Shown here in pieces: positions 1 through 7,676 of a DNA stretch of 64,000 bases (the first letter of the stretch is position 1; the number at the start of each line of letters is the position of its first letter). The translations under genes were made by a program, and so were the position numbers. Source of the DNA: an uncultured Isosphaeraceae bacterium (GTDB lineage: Bacteria > Planctomycetota > Planctomycetia > Isosphaerales > Isosphaeraceae); the NCBI GenBank assembly GCA_945957605.1, contig CAMFLR010000006.1, positions 124,001-188,000 on the forward strand, in the 5' to 3' direction. The notes beneath the pieces are model-generated. The model worked only from the letters and a program-made list of their open reading frames with translations. It searched no databases and was not told the DNA's origin.

Positions 1-1393
1 TACCGCGCGAGCGTGCCGCCTGACTGCGAACCTCGGCATTCTTATCGCCAAACGCCTGGCGAATTGCGGTCGCGGCATCGGCTGAAGGAATCGCGTCGAG
101 CGTCCAGACCGCATGAATTCGTGACGTCGCACCGGCCTCGCTTGCGAGCAGTTTCGCGAGCCCTGGAACGGCGCGGTCGCCCAACTTTGCGAGCGAACGC
201 TGCATTTGCAACCTCGCGCGAAGGCTTGGGCTTTCGAGGCTCGGTTGATCTGACTTAGAAACCGCGGGCCGATCGCTGCCGACATAGCTCAGCCGATAGA
301 GCCGCCCGGTTTTCGGACCATCGGCGAGCCATTTGGCAAACGCCCAGTCGGAAATGATGAAGCTGTTCGAATTGACGTCGAGAGCGATCGACAGCGGCCG
401 AAATTCGGAGACATCACCCGCCTCGACAATCGCCACGCGCGGTTGCGCTTTGAACGTCGCGCCTTTGCGGTCGATCGCGTAGTGAAAGATCTTCTGCTGA
501 CCCCACTCGCAGAAAAACAACCCGCCGCGATACTTCTCTGGCAAGCCGCCTTCGTTGTACGACAGCCCTTGCGTCCCCGAACCACCGAGCAAGCCGGCCG
601 TGATCGGCAACGCGCGCCAAGGGGCATTCAAAAACTCGAAGGGATAGCCGTAATGGCCGCCGACGATGTGGTGCGTCAGGCTGTTTGGCCACTTCTTGCT
701 ATCGTCGTCGTTGCCGTAGGTGAAAATCTCGTCGCGATCGGTCAACGCGACCGAAAGTGGGTTCCGTTCGCCGGTTGAAACAATCTCCAGGTCGCTGCCA
801 TCGGGCCGAACGCGAACAACGCCACCCCCCTTGAGCGTGATCGTCTTACCGTCGAGACCGGTTGCCTTGGGAATCCCCTTGTCGCCGACCGCAATATAGA
901 GGAAGCCGTCCATCCCAAGCCGGACACCCGAAGCGATGTGATCGTTGACTCCGGAAAAGCCGGGAATCTTCGGACCGAGACCGGTCACCAAATCGACGCG
1001 TTCATCGGCCTTGCCGTCACCGTTGGTGTCGCGAAAACGGGAAAGATAGGGGGCATGGACGACATATAGTGCGCCGTCGATCCATTCAAGCCCCATCACT
1101 GCCCAGAGTCCCTCGGCAAACTTGGTGATCTTGCCACCCTTGATCGCCACGACTGAATCGATCGGCTGAGTCGCTGGCCCGGGCATATCCATCGGGTCCT
1201 GACCGAGATAGATCGTGCCGTCGGGGGCGACGACCACGGCCGTTGGGAACAAAATCGCCGGCGCTTCGGCGATTTGCTCGATTTTCCAGCCCTCGGCGAC
1301 TTTCGGCAGTGGGACCTGCCCCTTCACCGCGGATCCCAGCAAAAACGCCGGCAAAACGCACAGCAAGGCGCGGCGGAGGCGGGTGCAATTCAT
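1..1393 (-). CDS. PVC-type sugar dehydrogenase-like protein, 3' end beyond window
   Basis: An uninterrupted reading frame runs from an ATG at 1393 off the left edge, giving at least 464 residues. The N-terminus (MNCTRLRRALLCVLPAFLLG) is a clear signal peptide, so the product is exported. The body has the blades of a quinoprotein glucose/sorbosone dehydrogenase-like propeller, such as VVAPDGTIYLGQDP, FRDTNGDGKADERV and GMDGFLYIAVGDKG, followed by WGNDDDSKKW-like and FFCEWGQQKIFHY segments. The last ~80 visible residues look like a HEAT-type helical repeat (RLQMQRSLAKLGDRAVPGLA). In planctomycetes this order usually continues into a CxxCH haem domain, which would lie outside the window. It is divergent from the gene at 1515. 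Family assignment is fairly safe; the substrate is unknown. Confidence 0.75.
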   Translation of the reverse strand, partial: MNCTRLRRALLCVLPAFLLGSAVKGQVPLPKVAEGWKIEQIAEAPAILFPTAVVVAPDGTIYLGQDPMDMPGPATQPIDSVVAIKGGKITKFAEGLWAVMGLEWIDGALYVVHAPYLSRFRDTNGDGKADERVDLVTGLGPKIPGFSGVNDHIASGVRLGMDGFLYIAVGDKGIPKATGLDGKTITLKGGGVVRVRPDGSDLEIVSTGERNPLSVALTDRDEIFTYGNDDDSKKWPNSLTHHIVGGHYGYPFEFLNAPWRALPITAGLLGGSGTQGLSYNEGGLPEKYRGGLFFCEWGQQKIFHYAIDRKGATFKAQPRVAIVEAGDVSEFRPLSIALDVNSNSFIISDWAFAKWLADGPKTGRLYRLSYVGSDRPAVSKSDQPSLESPSLRARLQMQRSLAKLGDRAVPGLAKLLASEAGATSRIHAVWTLDAIPSADAATAIRQAFGDKNAEVRSQAARSRG

Positions 1394-1514
1394 CGGGGGC
1401 GTCTCAAGAGGGCGAGGCTGGGGATTGGCGGGCGAACGGGTTCAAATTATAATCCTGGGGCACAAAGCACCACAACGCACAGCCTAACTCATAGGGACGA
1501 GGAGTCTTCCGTCC

Positions 1515-1865
1515 GTGAGCGAAACGCCGAATTTCCCCGCCGCACTCGCGAACCCCAAGCGCAACCCCAGCTATCCCAAGCGGACGCACAGCGGCGAAGG
1601 ACCGCAATGGCGTGAACTGCTTGCGACCTGGCAAGGTAAGGTTGCGAAGGCGGCCGCTCGCCTGAAAACGCTGGGCGATAATCCCAAGAAAGCCGACTAC
1701 CTCTACGCCTACGCCCAGATGCAAGGCGCGATCGATCAGATCGCCGACGCGGTCCGCCGCCTGCCGGGTGAAGTGGGCGACCTCTACGCCGAAGACAAAC
1801 ACCGCGTCGACCAGGCCGTCGCCGCATTGGAACGTTTGCTCGCCAAGTGGGAAACGCTCGGCTAA
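1515..1865 (+). CDS. Small helical protein of unknown function
   Basis: A 116-residue protein that I do not recognise. The first 35 residues are Pro/Asn-rich and probably disordered (ALANPKRNPSYPKRTHSGEG). The rest is predicted from its pattern to form two or three amphipathic helices (WRELLATWQGKVAKAAARL, YAYAQMQGAIDQIADAVRRL, DQAVAALERLLAKWETLG). There is no signal peptide, membrane segment or cysteine. It starts 121 bases from the divergently transcribed dehydrogenase gene and ends 84 bases before the convergent protease-nuclease gene, so it probably has its own promoter. The steady codon use and the heptad-like hydrophobic spacing support a real gene. Confidence 0.55.
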   Translation: MSETPNFPAALANPKRNPSYPKRTHSGEGPQWRELLATWQGKVAKAAARLKTLGDNPKKADYLYAYAQMQGAIDQIADAVRRLPGEVGDLYAEDKHRVDQAVAALERLLAKWETLG

Positions 1866-1949
1866 TCAGGCATTGGTCACGAAACACGAATCGATCGCGG
1901 ACCGTCCGAAATTGGCGGCCCACGATCGATTTTGTGTTTTCACAGCCGT

Positions 1950-4328
1950 TTAGACTCGCACGCGCGACGTGCGTTTCGTGCGCGTCCTGCCGGGAGCAGC
2001 GCCTCCGGTAGCATTGAGCAACGGCCCGATCTCATCGATCGTGTGCGACGGCAAGAATGTGCGATCAGAGTAAAGTGCGACCAGCGTGTCGTCGTCGATC
2101 GCATCGAGATTCTTAATCGTCTGATCGCCATTCCCCTCCGCCCATGCGGCATCCCAGATGTGGGCGAGATAGCGACAACCATCGGCGATGACGGCAATTG
2201 TATCGTCGCCGAACTTATCCCAGAACTCGCCCGAAATCGCACTCGGCTTTTGCGACTTCACCGCCAGATACGCGTCGACAATATCCTTCGGGCTGATCGC
2301 ATCGAACGTTTTCTGCATCAGGTCGACGACTGAGACCGCGGCGTCATGCCCGCTGGCGATCGCTGGCAGTTTCGCGTTCTTCGCGAGCAACTTATCGACG
2401 CCATCCATGATCTCGGGCGTATGCGTATCGACCATGCCGTCTTCGTACGCGGCGTGCACGCCAGCCGCGCGTGGGACGGGCTCGGTCACCGTCTGCCCCT
2501 GCCTGTTCTTGTGCGTGACCATCTCTGTGTCGTCGGGATCGCCGTTGAACATATAAGAGATGTGGAGCGGCTGACAGGCATCACCGACGTAGTGCGAGAG
2601 AATCCCCGCCGCACAGACGAATTCGGCGGCTTTCCCCGCCTTCACGAAATCGACCATCGCGTTGTAGAACTGCCAGACGCGGAACGGCAGCAGGCCGCGG
2701 CTTTCATCCTGCACGTCGGTGTAATACTGCCGCCAGACGTCGACATTCACGTTTTGCGGCTGCCCTTTGCAGAGTTCGAGCAGCGTCGTGCCGTTCTGGT
2801 TGGCATTTGGTTTATCCATGTCGGCAAAGTGGTTGGGATGTTCTTTTTGGCCGCGATTGTGCGGGCCAATCTTCCAGGCCAGGTCGGGAACGTCGGCCAG
2901 TGGAACAAACTCAGCCTTGCTCAGACCAGTGAGATTCTTCTTGGTGATGCCGTCGACCGGGAACGTGATCTGCTCCAGGTTGGCCTGCATCAACTTGCGG
3001 AGATTCTTGTTAGCAATGACGTCGCACGCCTTGTTGGCGATCGTGTAATGGCCGACCGCTCCCCAGTATTCCGGGAAGCCAATATTCCAGTCGCGAATCG
3101 GGTCAACTTCGAGTTGGTCGCACACGGTGCTGAGGCAAGTCGCGAGCGCATAGGGCATTGCGTTTTTCGTGTTCTGGTCGACAAACACATGCCCGCCCCA
3201 CTGCACTGCAATTGGCATGAGAACCGGCTTCTTTTCCTCTTTATCCGCAGCCTTCTTCACCTTCTTAGGTGAATGCGGTGTGTCGTCTTCGACCTCGGGA
3301 CTGCGCTCAAGGAGCCAGAGCGTGCCGGAGTCGCCGGGATGTGTCTGGAACGGCTCATCCTTGCGAGGGCCGATGAGGAAGTCGGAAACGTACTCGAATC
3401 CGCCGACCGATTTGAAGCGATAGAACAAACCGTGAATCTCTCCCAGCATCTCGCGCGACGCGCAGCCGAACCCGCGGACCGGACAGCCGATCAGCCGCAA
3501 CGAAATGTTATCGATGCTGAGGTCGGCCAGGTTGTCCATTGTGCCGATGCCGAAAATCTGCGCCGTCCACCGCGTCTTGTCTTCGACTTCGATCAGGCCG
3601 ATATCCATATTCACATAGACGTTTTTTCCCGGCCAGTCGGAGTAGATTTGCTCGAACGGCAATCTCGTCAGTTGCTTGGCCGACGCCTTCCCGACCATTT
3701 CCTTTCGACCGCCGGAAATGGTGTAAACCGGCGTTCCCGGCTCGCCGGCGACGTGCCTGTTCGTTAGCGCATAAACGAGGTGGCCGTCGGTCAAAAGGCA
3801 ACCGATTGATGCGACGTGCGTTTCACCCTGTACATCGACGAGCACGGGATAGCCGCCGCCCAGCATGTTTTCGGGAAAGCTGAGGTTACGCACAGGACCG
3901 GGCGCTGTTTCATCGCGAGGCGCCAACACCACACAAACGGGCACAACGCGGCCGTCGGGCATATAGACCGCGCGAGGCACAGCATCGTCGGGGTCGTACC
4001 CGTGGTTCGCATTGAAATGGTCGGGCGCCACCCATTGGTCGACGAACACGAGAATGCACGGCCAAGAATAGGGGCGAATTTCGGAATTGCCGAGAGTTCG
4101 CGGCCCCTTCTCCTTATAGCTCTTCGAGCCATTTTTCGACGGCTCGTGCATGGTCCGATGCGTCGGCCATGGGTCGGTACACCGGATCCGGTATCGCCCC
4201 ACTGCCGTGCCGACCACGTTTTCCTTGTGCATCAGGTGCACGTGGTAATGGTCGCGTGCTTCGATCAAATCCTTGAGCGAGAGCATGTTAAACGACTTGT
4301 CGGCATGAAGCGGGTCGAGTGCTTTCAT
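1950..4328 (-). CDS. Trypsin-like protease fused to S1/P1-type zinc nuclease/phospholipase C domain
   Basis: 792 residues with no signal peptide. Residues 1-160 are an unassigned N-terminal region (KDLIEARDHYHVHLMHKENV, GTAVGRYRIR). Residues ~165-400 are a trypsin-like serine protease: His192 in TNRHV, Asp242 in MDIGLI and Ser334 in PGDSG form the catalytic triad. Residues ~420-650 match S1/P1 nuclease and zinc-dependent phospholipase C. The characteristic WGxxGH opens at Trp422 with His427, followed by Asp479 or Asp482, His500, His579/Asp583/His589 in SHYVGDACQPLH, and His625/Glu629. The spacings 427-422, 583-579 and 589-583 equal those of P1 nuclease, so all nine zinc ligands seem present. 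In that family the free amino group of the mature N-terminal Trp binds zinc; here Trp422 is internal. Inference: the protease half may release the nuclease half. It stands alone, between a small helical protein and a DUF6582-like gene. Confidence 0.8.
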   Translation of the reverse strand: MKALDPLHADKSFNMLSLKDLIEARDHYHVHLMHKENVVGTAVGRYRIRCTDPWPTHRTMHEPSKNGSKSYKEKGPRTLGNSEIRPYSWPCILVFVDQWVAPDHFNANHGYDPDDAVPRAVYMPDGRVVPVCVVLAPRDETAPGPVRNLSFPENMLGGGYPVLVDVQGETHVASIGCLLTDGHLVYALTNRHVAGEPGTPVYTISGGRKEMVGKASAKQLTRLPFEQIYSDWPGKNVYVNMDIGLIEVEDKTRWTAQIFGIGTMDNLADLSIDNISLRLIGCPVRGFGCASREMLGEIHGLFYRFKSVGGFEYVSDFLIGPRKDEPFQTHPGDSGTLWLLERSPEVEDDTPHSPKKVKKAADKEEKKPVLMPIAVQWGGHVFVDQNTKNAMPYALATCLSTVCDQLEVDPIRDWNIGFPEYWGAVGHYTIANKACDVIANKNLRKLMQANLEQITFPVDGITKKNLTGLSKAEFVPLADVPDLAWKIGPHNRGQKEHPNHFADMDKPNANQNGTTLLELCKGQPQNVNVDVWRQYYTDVQDESRGLLPFRVWQFYNAMVDFVKAGKAAEFVCAAGILSHYVGDACQPLHISYMFNGDPDDTEMVTHKNRQGQTVTEPVPRAAGVHAAYEDGMVDTHTPEIMDGVDKLLAKNAKLPAIASGHDAAVSVVDLMQKTFDAISPKDIVDAYLAVKSQKPSAISGEFWDKFGDDTIAVIADGCRYLAHIWDAAWAEGNGDQTIKNLDAIDDDTLVALYSDRTFLPSHTIDEIGPLLNATGGAAPGRTRTKRTSRVRV

Positions 4329-4671
4329 CGCGCGTCCTTTCCGTGATTGTGCATTCCCGATGTCACAACGTGTCGCAAACTGACTCGTACTGACTGGCAG
4401 TTCAACGCCCGTCTCTACCCATACGCATCAAGCGGCGCGTCGTCTTGACGACTGCACGGCTTTTTAAACCGGCGGCGACTCATGCAAAACAACGCATGAA
4501 GATTCCATGAATCCTCCCGCGTCTGAGGAAGGATTGCTCGTTGATGAATACACAAGGGCTCTTAATGAAATGCGCTCTTCAGCCTTTCCCAGCGCCAGCG
4601 CAACAAAAAAGACGGCTGTACCAATGGTGCAACCGCCTTCACAATGACTTCGACACAACAAGTCGGAATCA
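4329..4671. other. Intergenic region between protease-nuclease gene and DUF6582-like gene
   Basis: 343 bases without a convincing gene. It must hold the promoter of the protease-nuclease gene at its left end, and it contains the terminator of the upstream small gene at its right end. No operator-like palindrome was seen. Confidence 0.5.
4604..4639 (-). terminator. Rho-independent terminator of the DUF6582-like gene
   Basis: On the minus strand a 10-bp stem, AAGGCGGTTG with CAGCCGTCTT (two G-U pairs), closes an 11-base loop and runs straight into TTTTTTG. It lies 33 bases past the stop codon at 4672. Confidence 0.8.
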
Positions 4672-4923
4672 TCAGTCGGTCGAGAATTCAACCCCCGCTG
4701 CCTTGCCTGCCTGCTTGATCCGCCGCTTGATCGTGGCGACTTCTGACTTCGAGTATTCCGCAGCGTTGTCCTTGTGATTGATGTAACTCCACGCCGCGCG
4801 GATATGCTTGGGCGTGTCGATCGGGTACTTGTTGTTCACCGTATCGGCGAACTTCACGCTGCCGTATTCGGTCTTCCCGCGCTTTGGATTGACGTCCTCT
4901 CGTCGATGAATCTGTTGAGCCAT
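4672..4923 (-). CDS. DUF6582-like small basic protein
   Basis: An 83-residue protein starting MAQQIHRREDVNPKRG. The run YGSVKFADTVNNKYPIDT followed by HIRAAWSYINHKDNA and a C-terminal helix IKRRIKQAGKAAGVE resembles the small DUF6582 family, whose function is not known to me. The ATG at 4923 was preferred over the one at 4941 because a strong ribosome site (CTGGGAGG) ends five bases before it. The gene has its own strong terminator at 4604-4639, so it is a single-gene transcript, probably well expressed. There is no signal peptide or membrane segment; the high Lys/Arg content would fit nucleic-acid or membrane-surface contact, but that is inference. Confidence 0.75.
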   Translation of the reverse strand: MAQQIHRREDVNPKRGKTEYGSVKFADTVNNKYPIDTPKHIRAAWSYINHKDNAAEYSKSEVATIKRRIKQAGKAAGVEFSTD

Positions 4924-5031
4924 GACGGCCTCCCAGTGCAAATGAGCGAGTCCCGCCGCAGAGATCGAACACAGCAGGACTGAACTGGATTTACTTGCCC
5001 GTATTCATCAGCAAATAAGAGGCCGTTCGAC

Positions 5032-7347
5032 TCAAGGAGCGGTCAGACCGCGCGGCCAGTTCAGGTGCTTGGCCAGGAATGCGAACGACTCCTTGCCGTC
5101 GATCTGGTGCCCACCGTTGAAAATCGCGAGTTGCGCAAGGTCGCCGATACGCAGCCGATCGTACGTGAGCTTGACCTTGGCGAACTCGTAACCAATCCAC
5201 TCATCGGGCGCCACGCCGTCGTCGTGCCCGCGTTCGACCATGAACGGCCGAGGGGCGATGAGTGCCGCCATTTCGGCATAGTTGAACTTCTCGGCCAGGC
5301 CGAACTCGTACATATCGTACTCAATCGTGAACAGGTAGCTGTACTTGCGGTTAATGTTCGTGCACTTCACGACCCACTCATTGAAGTCGGCCGAGCAGAT
5401 CGACATGCAATAATCGGTGAGCACCGCGGGGAGCCGCATCGCCGATTTTCCGCCGTAAGAAAGCCCATAAAACGCGATGCGTTTGGCGTCGACGTCCGGC
5501 CGCGCCTTGAGCCATTCGAGCGTGCGTTCGTGCTGGCGAATGATCAGACCGAATAGCGACTTGCCCAGCGGATTCGCCTTGCGCTGAAGGTGTCGGAACC
5601 TGTCGTGGCCGGTGTAGGGATTCTGGGGTGCGTAAACAATGTAGCCGCGGTCAGCTAGCTGGGCACCAAAGCTGTTGTAGACCGACTTGATGTTCGGATC
5701 GCAAACCGGCTCGGGCGTGCCCTCGAGCCCATGCTGACAAACCACTACCGGCCGCCGCTCGCCCGGCTTTAAATCTTTCGGCAGCAGCAAGACACCGTAG
5801 GCAAACACATCCTCATAGACGGGGATCTTGATCGCGTAGCCGACGTAATTCTTCGTGTCGTAAACCTGCTTCGACTCGACCGCCATCGGCACATCGGCCG
5901 GCGGGAATTTGCCGAGAATCTCGGTCCAGAATTGCTCGCGATACGGAACGGTCGACTTCTCCCACTCGGCGACCGAACTACGATTCGCCTTGCTCCAGAA
6001 TGCCTCGCGACGCAATTCGGAGGTCGCAATGACCGACTGCGTGTATGCTTCCATGCCGCGTACGAGACGGCTCATCCGCTCGCGCGAGGAGCCATTGCCG
6101 AGACTCAATTCAAGAGGATTATCACGTTCGGACTTAATTTCTTTGGCTTCAACTTTCATCAGCGCTAGAAAACGTTTCACCGCCGCGTCGTCGGATTGCA
6201 TTTCCGAAAGCGGATCCATGCCGCCGATGTGTTCGGGGCGTTTGGCGCCAATCGCCTTGAGCGAATCAGCAATTTCGGCAAGCCGCAAGAACTCGCCGGC
6301 AGGATCGTTGGGCTTGCTCTTGATGTCGCCGGATGCAGCATCGTTGCGACCGCCAACCGCGGCGGGCTGCCCGTTGGCTGCTCGTTGTCGACACGATTCG
6401 ATAAGGAGCGCTCGCGGCAAGATCAGGCTGGCGACTTCGGCATTTCCAAAGTCCTCAAGATAACCGGCCAGATTGCGGTCGATCGTCTCATTCCACATCC
6501 CTTCGCGACGTCCGAAATACCCCGCAACCCAGGTCGCGTCGACTCTCGAATCAAGCGCAGCTGTGTGCAGGGCGATCAGACCACCTTCGCCGTAGCCAAT
6601 GACGCCGAGCGGCCGCGTCCCGCCCGATGGATTTTGCTTGAGCCAGTCGATCGCCGACCTAACCTCGTCGACTTCGTATCCAACCACATGACGGCCGGTT
6701 TCGTAGGCCATCCGATAAATCCATTCGCGATGCGGCAGGTTGGTCATCCGCACGATCGGGTTGCCAGAGAATTCGGATGTTCGATCGAGAAGTGTAGGCA
6801 TCAGCACGCGAAGTCCATGAGCGGCTATCAATCGCGCGAGTTGAAAATCGGTTGGCAACCCGCCGAGACCAGCCAGCTGCTCAGGTCCATCATCACCGTC
6901 GGCAATCACGATTACATCGCCACGCGATTCCCCAAAAGGTTGCAGCAGAAGCCCTTCGGCGTCGAATCCCGGATACACGTTCCAGCGTACCGGCGACACG
7001 GTCACGTTACCGGATAGTCCGCGCGGACCCGCTTTTTCGCCGTCGAACACCCGCGTCAATATCGGCTTGGCAACGCGTGTTCCCGTCGCCCCAAGAACCT
7101 CGGCCAACCGCTTTCGTTTCGGCTCGATCGACGCCTCATAAGCCTCGCGCGAGGTGGTCACGCGTTTCCAGCGAGCCGGGCGATTCGCCGCCGCGGCAAC
7201 GGTCTGCCGGTCCAGATATCGATGAAGCCCTTCGACCATCTCGGCGGCCGGATCTTTGGGCATGTCCCACGGTTTCGTATCCGGCAGCGGCGCAGCGGCG
7301 ATGAGGGAAACGCTCAGTGCCAGATAGGCGAAATGCAGCATCTTCAT
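5032..7347 (-). CDS. Exported alpha/beta hydrolase with two hydrolase-like lobes
   Basis: 771 residues from the ATG at 7347, chosen because AGGAG sits nine bases upstream and a signal peptide follows directly (MKMLHFAYLALSVSLIAAA). There are two hydrolase-like halves. The first (~150-320) carries GVIGYGEGGLIALH near residue 250, where the usual nucleophile serine of GxSxG is replaced by Glu. The second (~500-770) has the oxyanion segment VVCQHGLEGTPEP, an intact nucleophile elbow YGLSYGGKSAM near residue 630, and a C-terminal VERGHDDGVAPDEW and NGGHQIDG that would supply Asp and His. It resembles acetyl-xylan esterase/dienelactone-hydrolase-like enzymes frequent in planctomycetes. Likely an exported esterase; the substrate is unknown. 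The promoter region is shared with the divergent gene at 7677. Confidence 0.75.
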   Translation of the reverse strand: MKMLHFAYLALSVSLIAAAPLPDTKPWDMPKDPAAEMVEGLHRYLDRQTVAAAANRPARWKRVTTSREAYEASIEPKRKRLAEVLGATGTRVAKPILTRVFDGEKAGPRGLSGNVTVSPVRWNVYPGFDAEGLLLQPFGESRGDVIVIADGDDGPEQLAGLGGLPTDFQLARLIAAHGLRVLMPTLLDRTSEFSGNPIVRMTNLPHREWIYRMAYETGRHVVGYEVDEVRSAIDWLKQNPSGGTRPLGVIGYGEGGLIALHTAALDSRVDATWVAGYFGRREGMWNETIDRNLAGYLEDFGNAEVASLILPRALLIESCRQRAANGQPAAVGGRNDAASGDIKSKPNDPAGEFLRLAEIADSLKAIGAKRPEHIGGMDPLSEMQSDDAAVKRFLALMKVEAKEIKSERDNPLELSLGNGSSRERMSRLVRGMEAYTQSVIATSELRREAFWSKANRSSVAEWEKSTVPYREQFWTEILGKFPPADVPMAVESKQVYDTKNYVGYAIKIPVYEDVFAYGVLLLPKDLKPGERRPVVVCQHGLEGTPEPVCDPNIKSVYNSFGAQLADRGYIVYAPQNPYTGHDRFRHLQRKANPLGKSLFGLIIRQHERTLEWLKARPDVDAKRIAFYGLSYGGKSAMRLPAVLTDYCMSICSADFNEWVVKCTNINRKYSYLFTIEYDMYEFGLAEKFNYAEMAALIAPRPFMVERGHDDGVAPDEWIGYEFAKVKLTYDRLRIGDLAQLAIFNGGHQIDGKESFAFLAKHLNWPRGLTAP

Positions 7348-7676
7348 GAGGCGCGACTCCTGGGGGTTGCTCGCCCTAAGACTGCCCGAGCGGACGCCGG
7401 CTTGCAACCATTTGTTCAACTTTCCAGAAGCGGGTTGGGGCTCTTTCCTTTGGCCAATTTGCCTCGACAGATTTGTTCATTCTTCGCCAAAGCAAGGATA
7501 AAAGCTCATGAACTCGTTCAAGCGATTGTTCACGTGGTTCGCGTGTTCTTGAGAAAAAATCTAAAAAAGCGCGCAACGAGAGCCCGTTTCTCCGTAAAAC
7601 ACTTCGAAATCGGCACAATTGATCAAGTTCGCCGATTCGTGTTCCGCCGGCACTTTCAGATCCCGGAGAAATTGGC
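7348..7676. other. Divergent intergenic region
   Basis: 329 bases between the divergent hydrolase and sulfatase-like genes. The middle (7470-7570) is AT-richer than its surroundings and is the natural place for both promoters. I see no confident -35/-10 pair and no gene. Confidence 0.45.
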
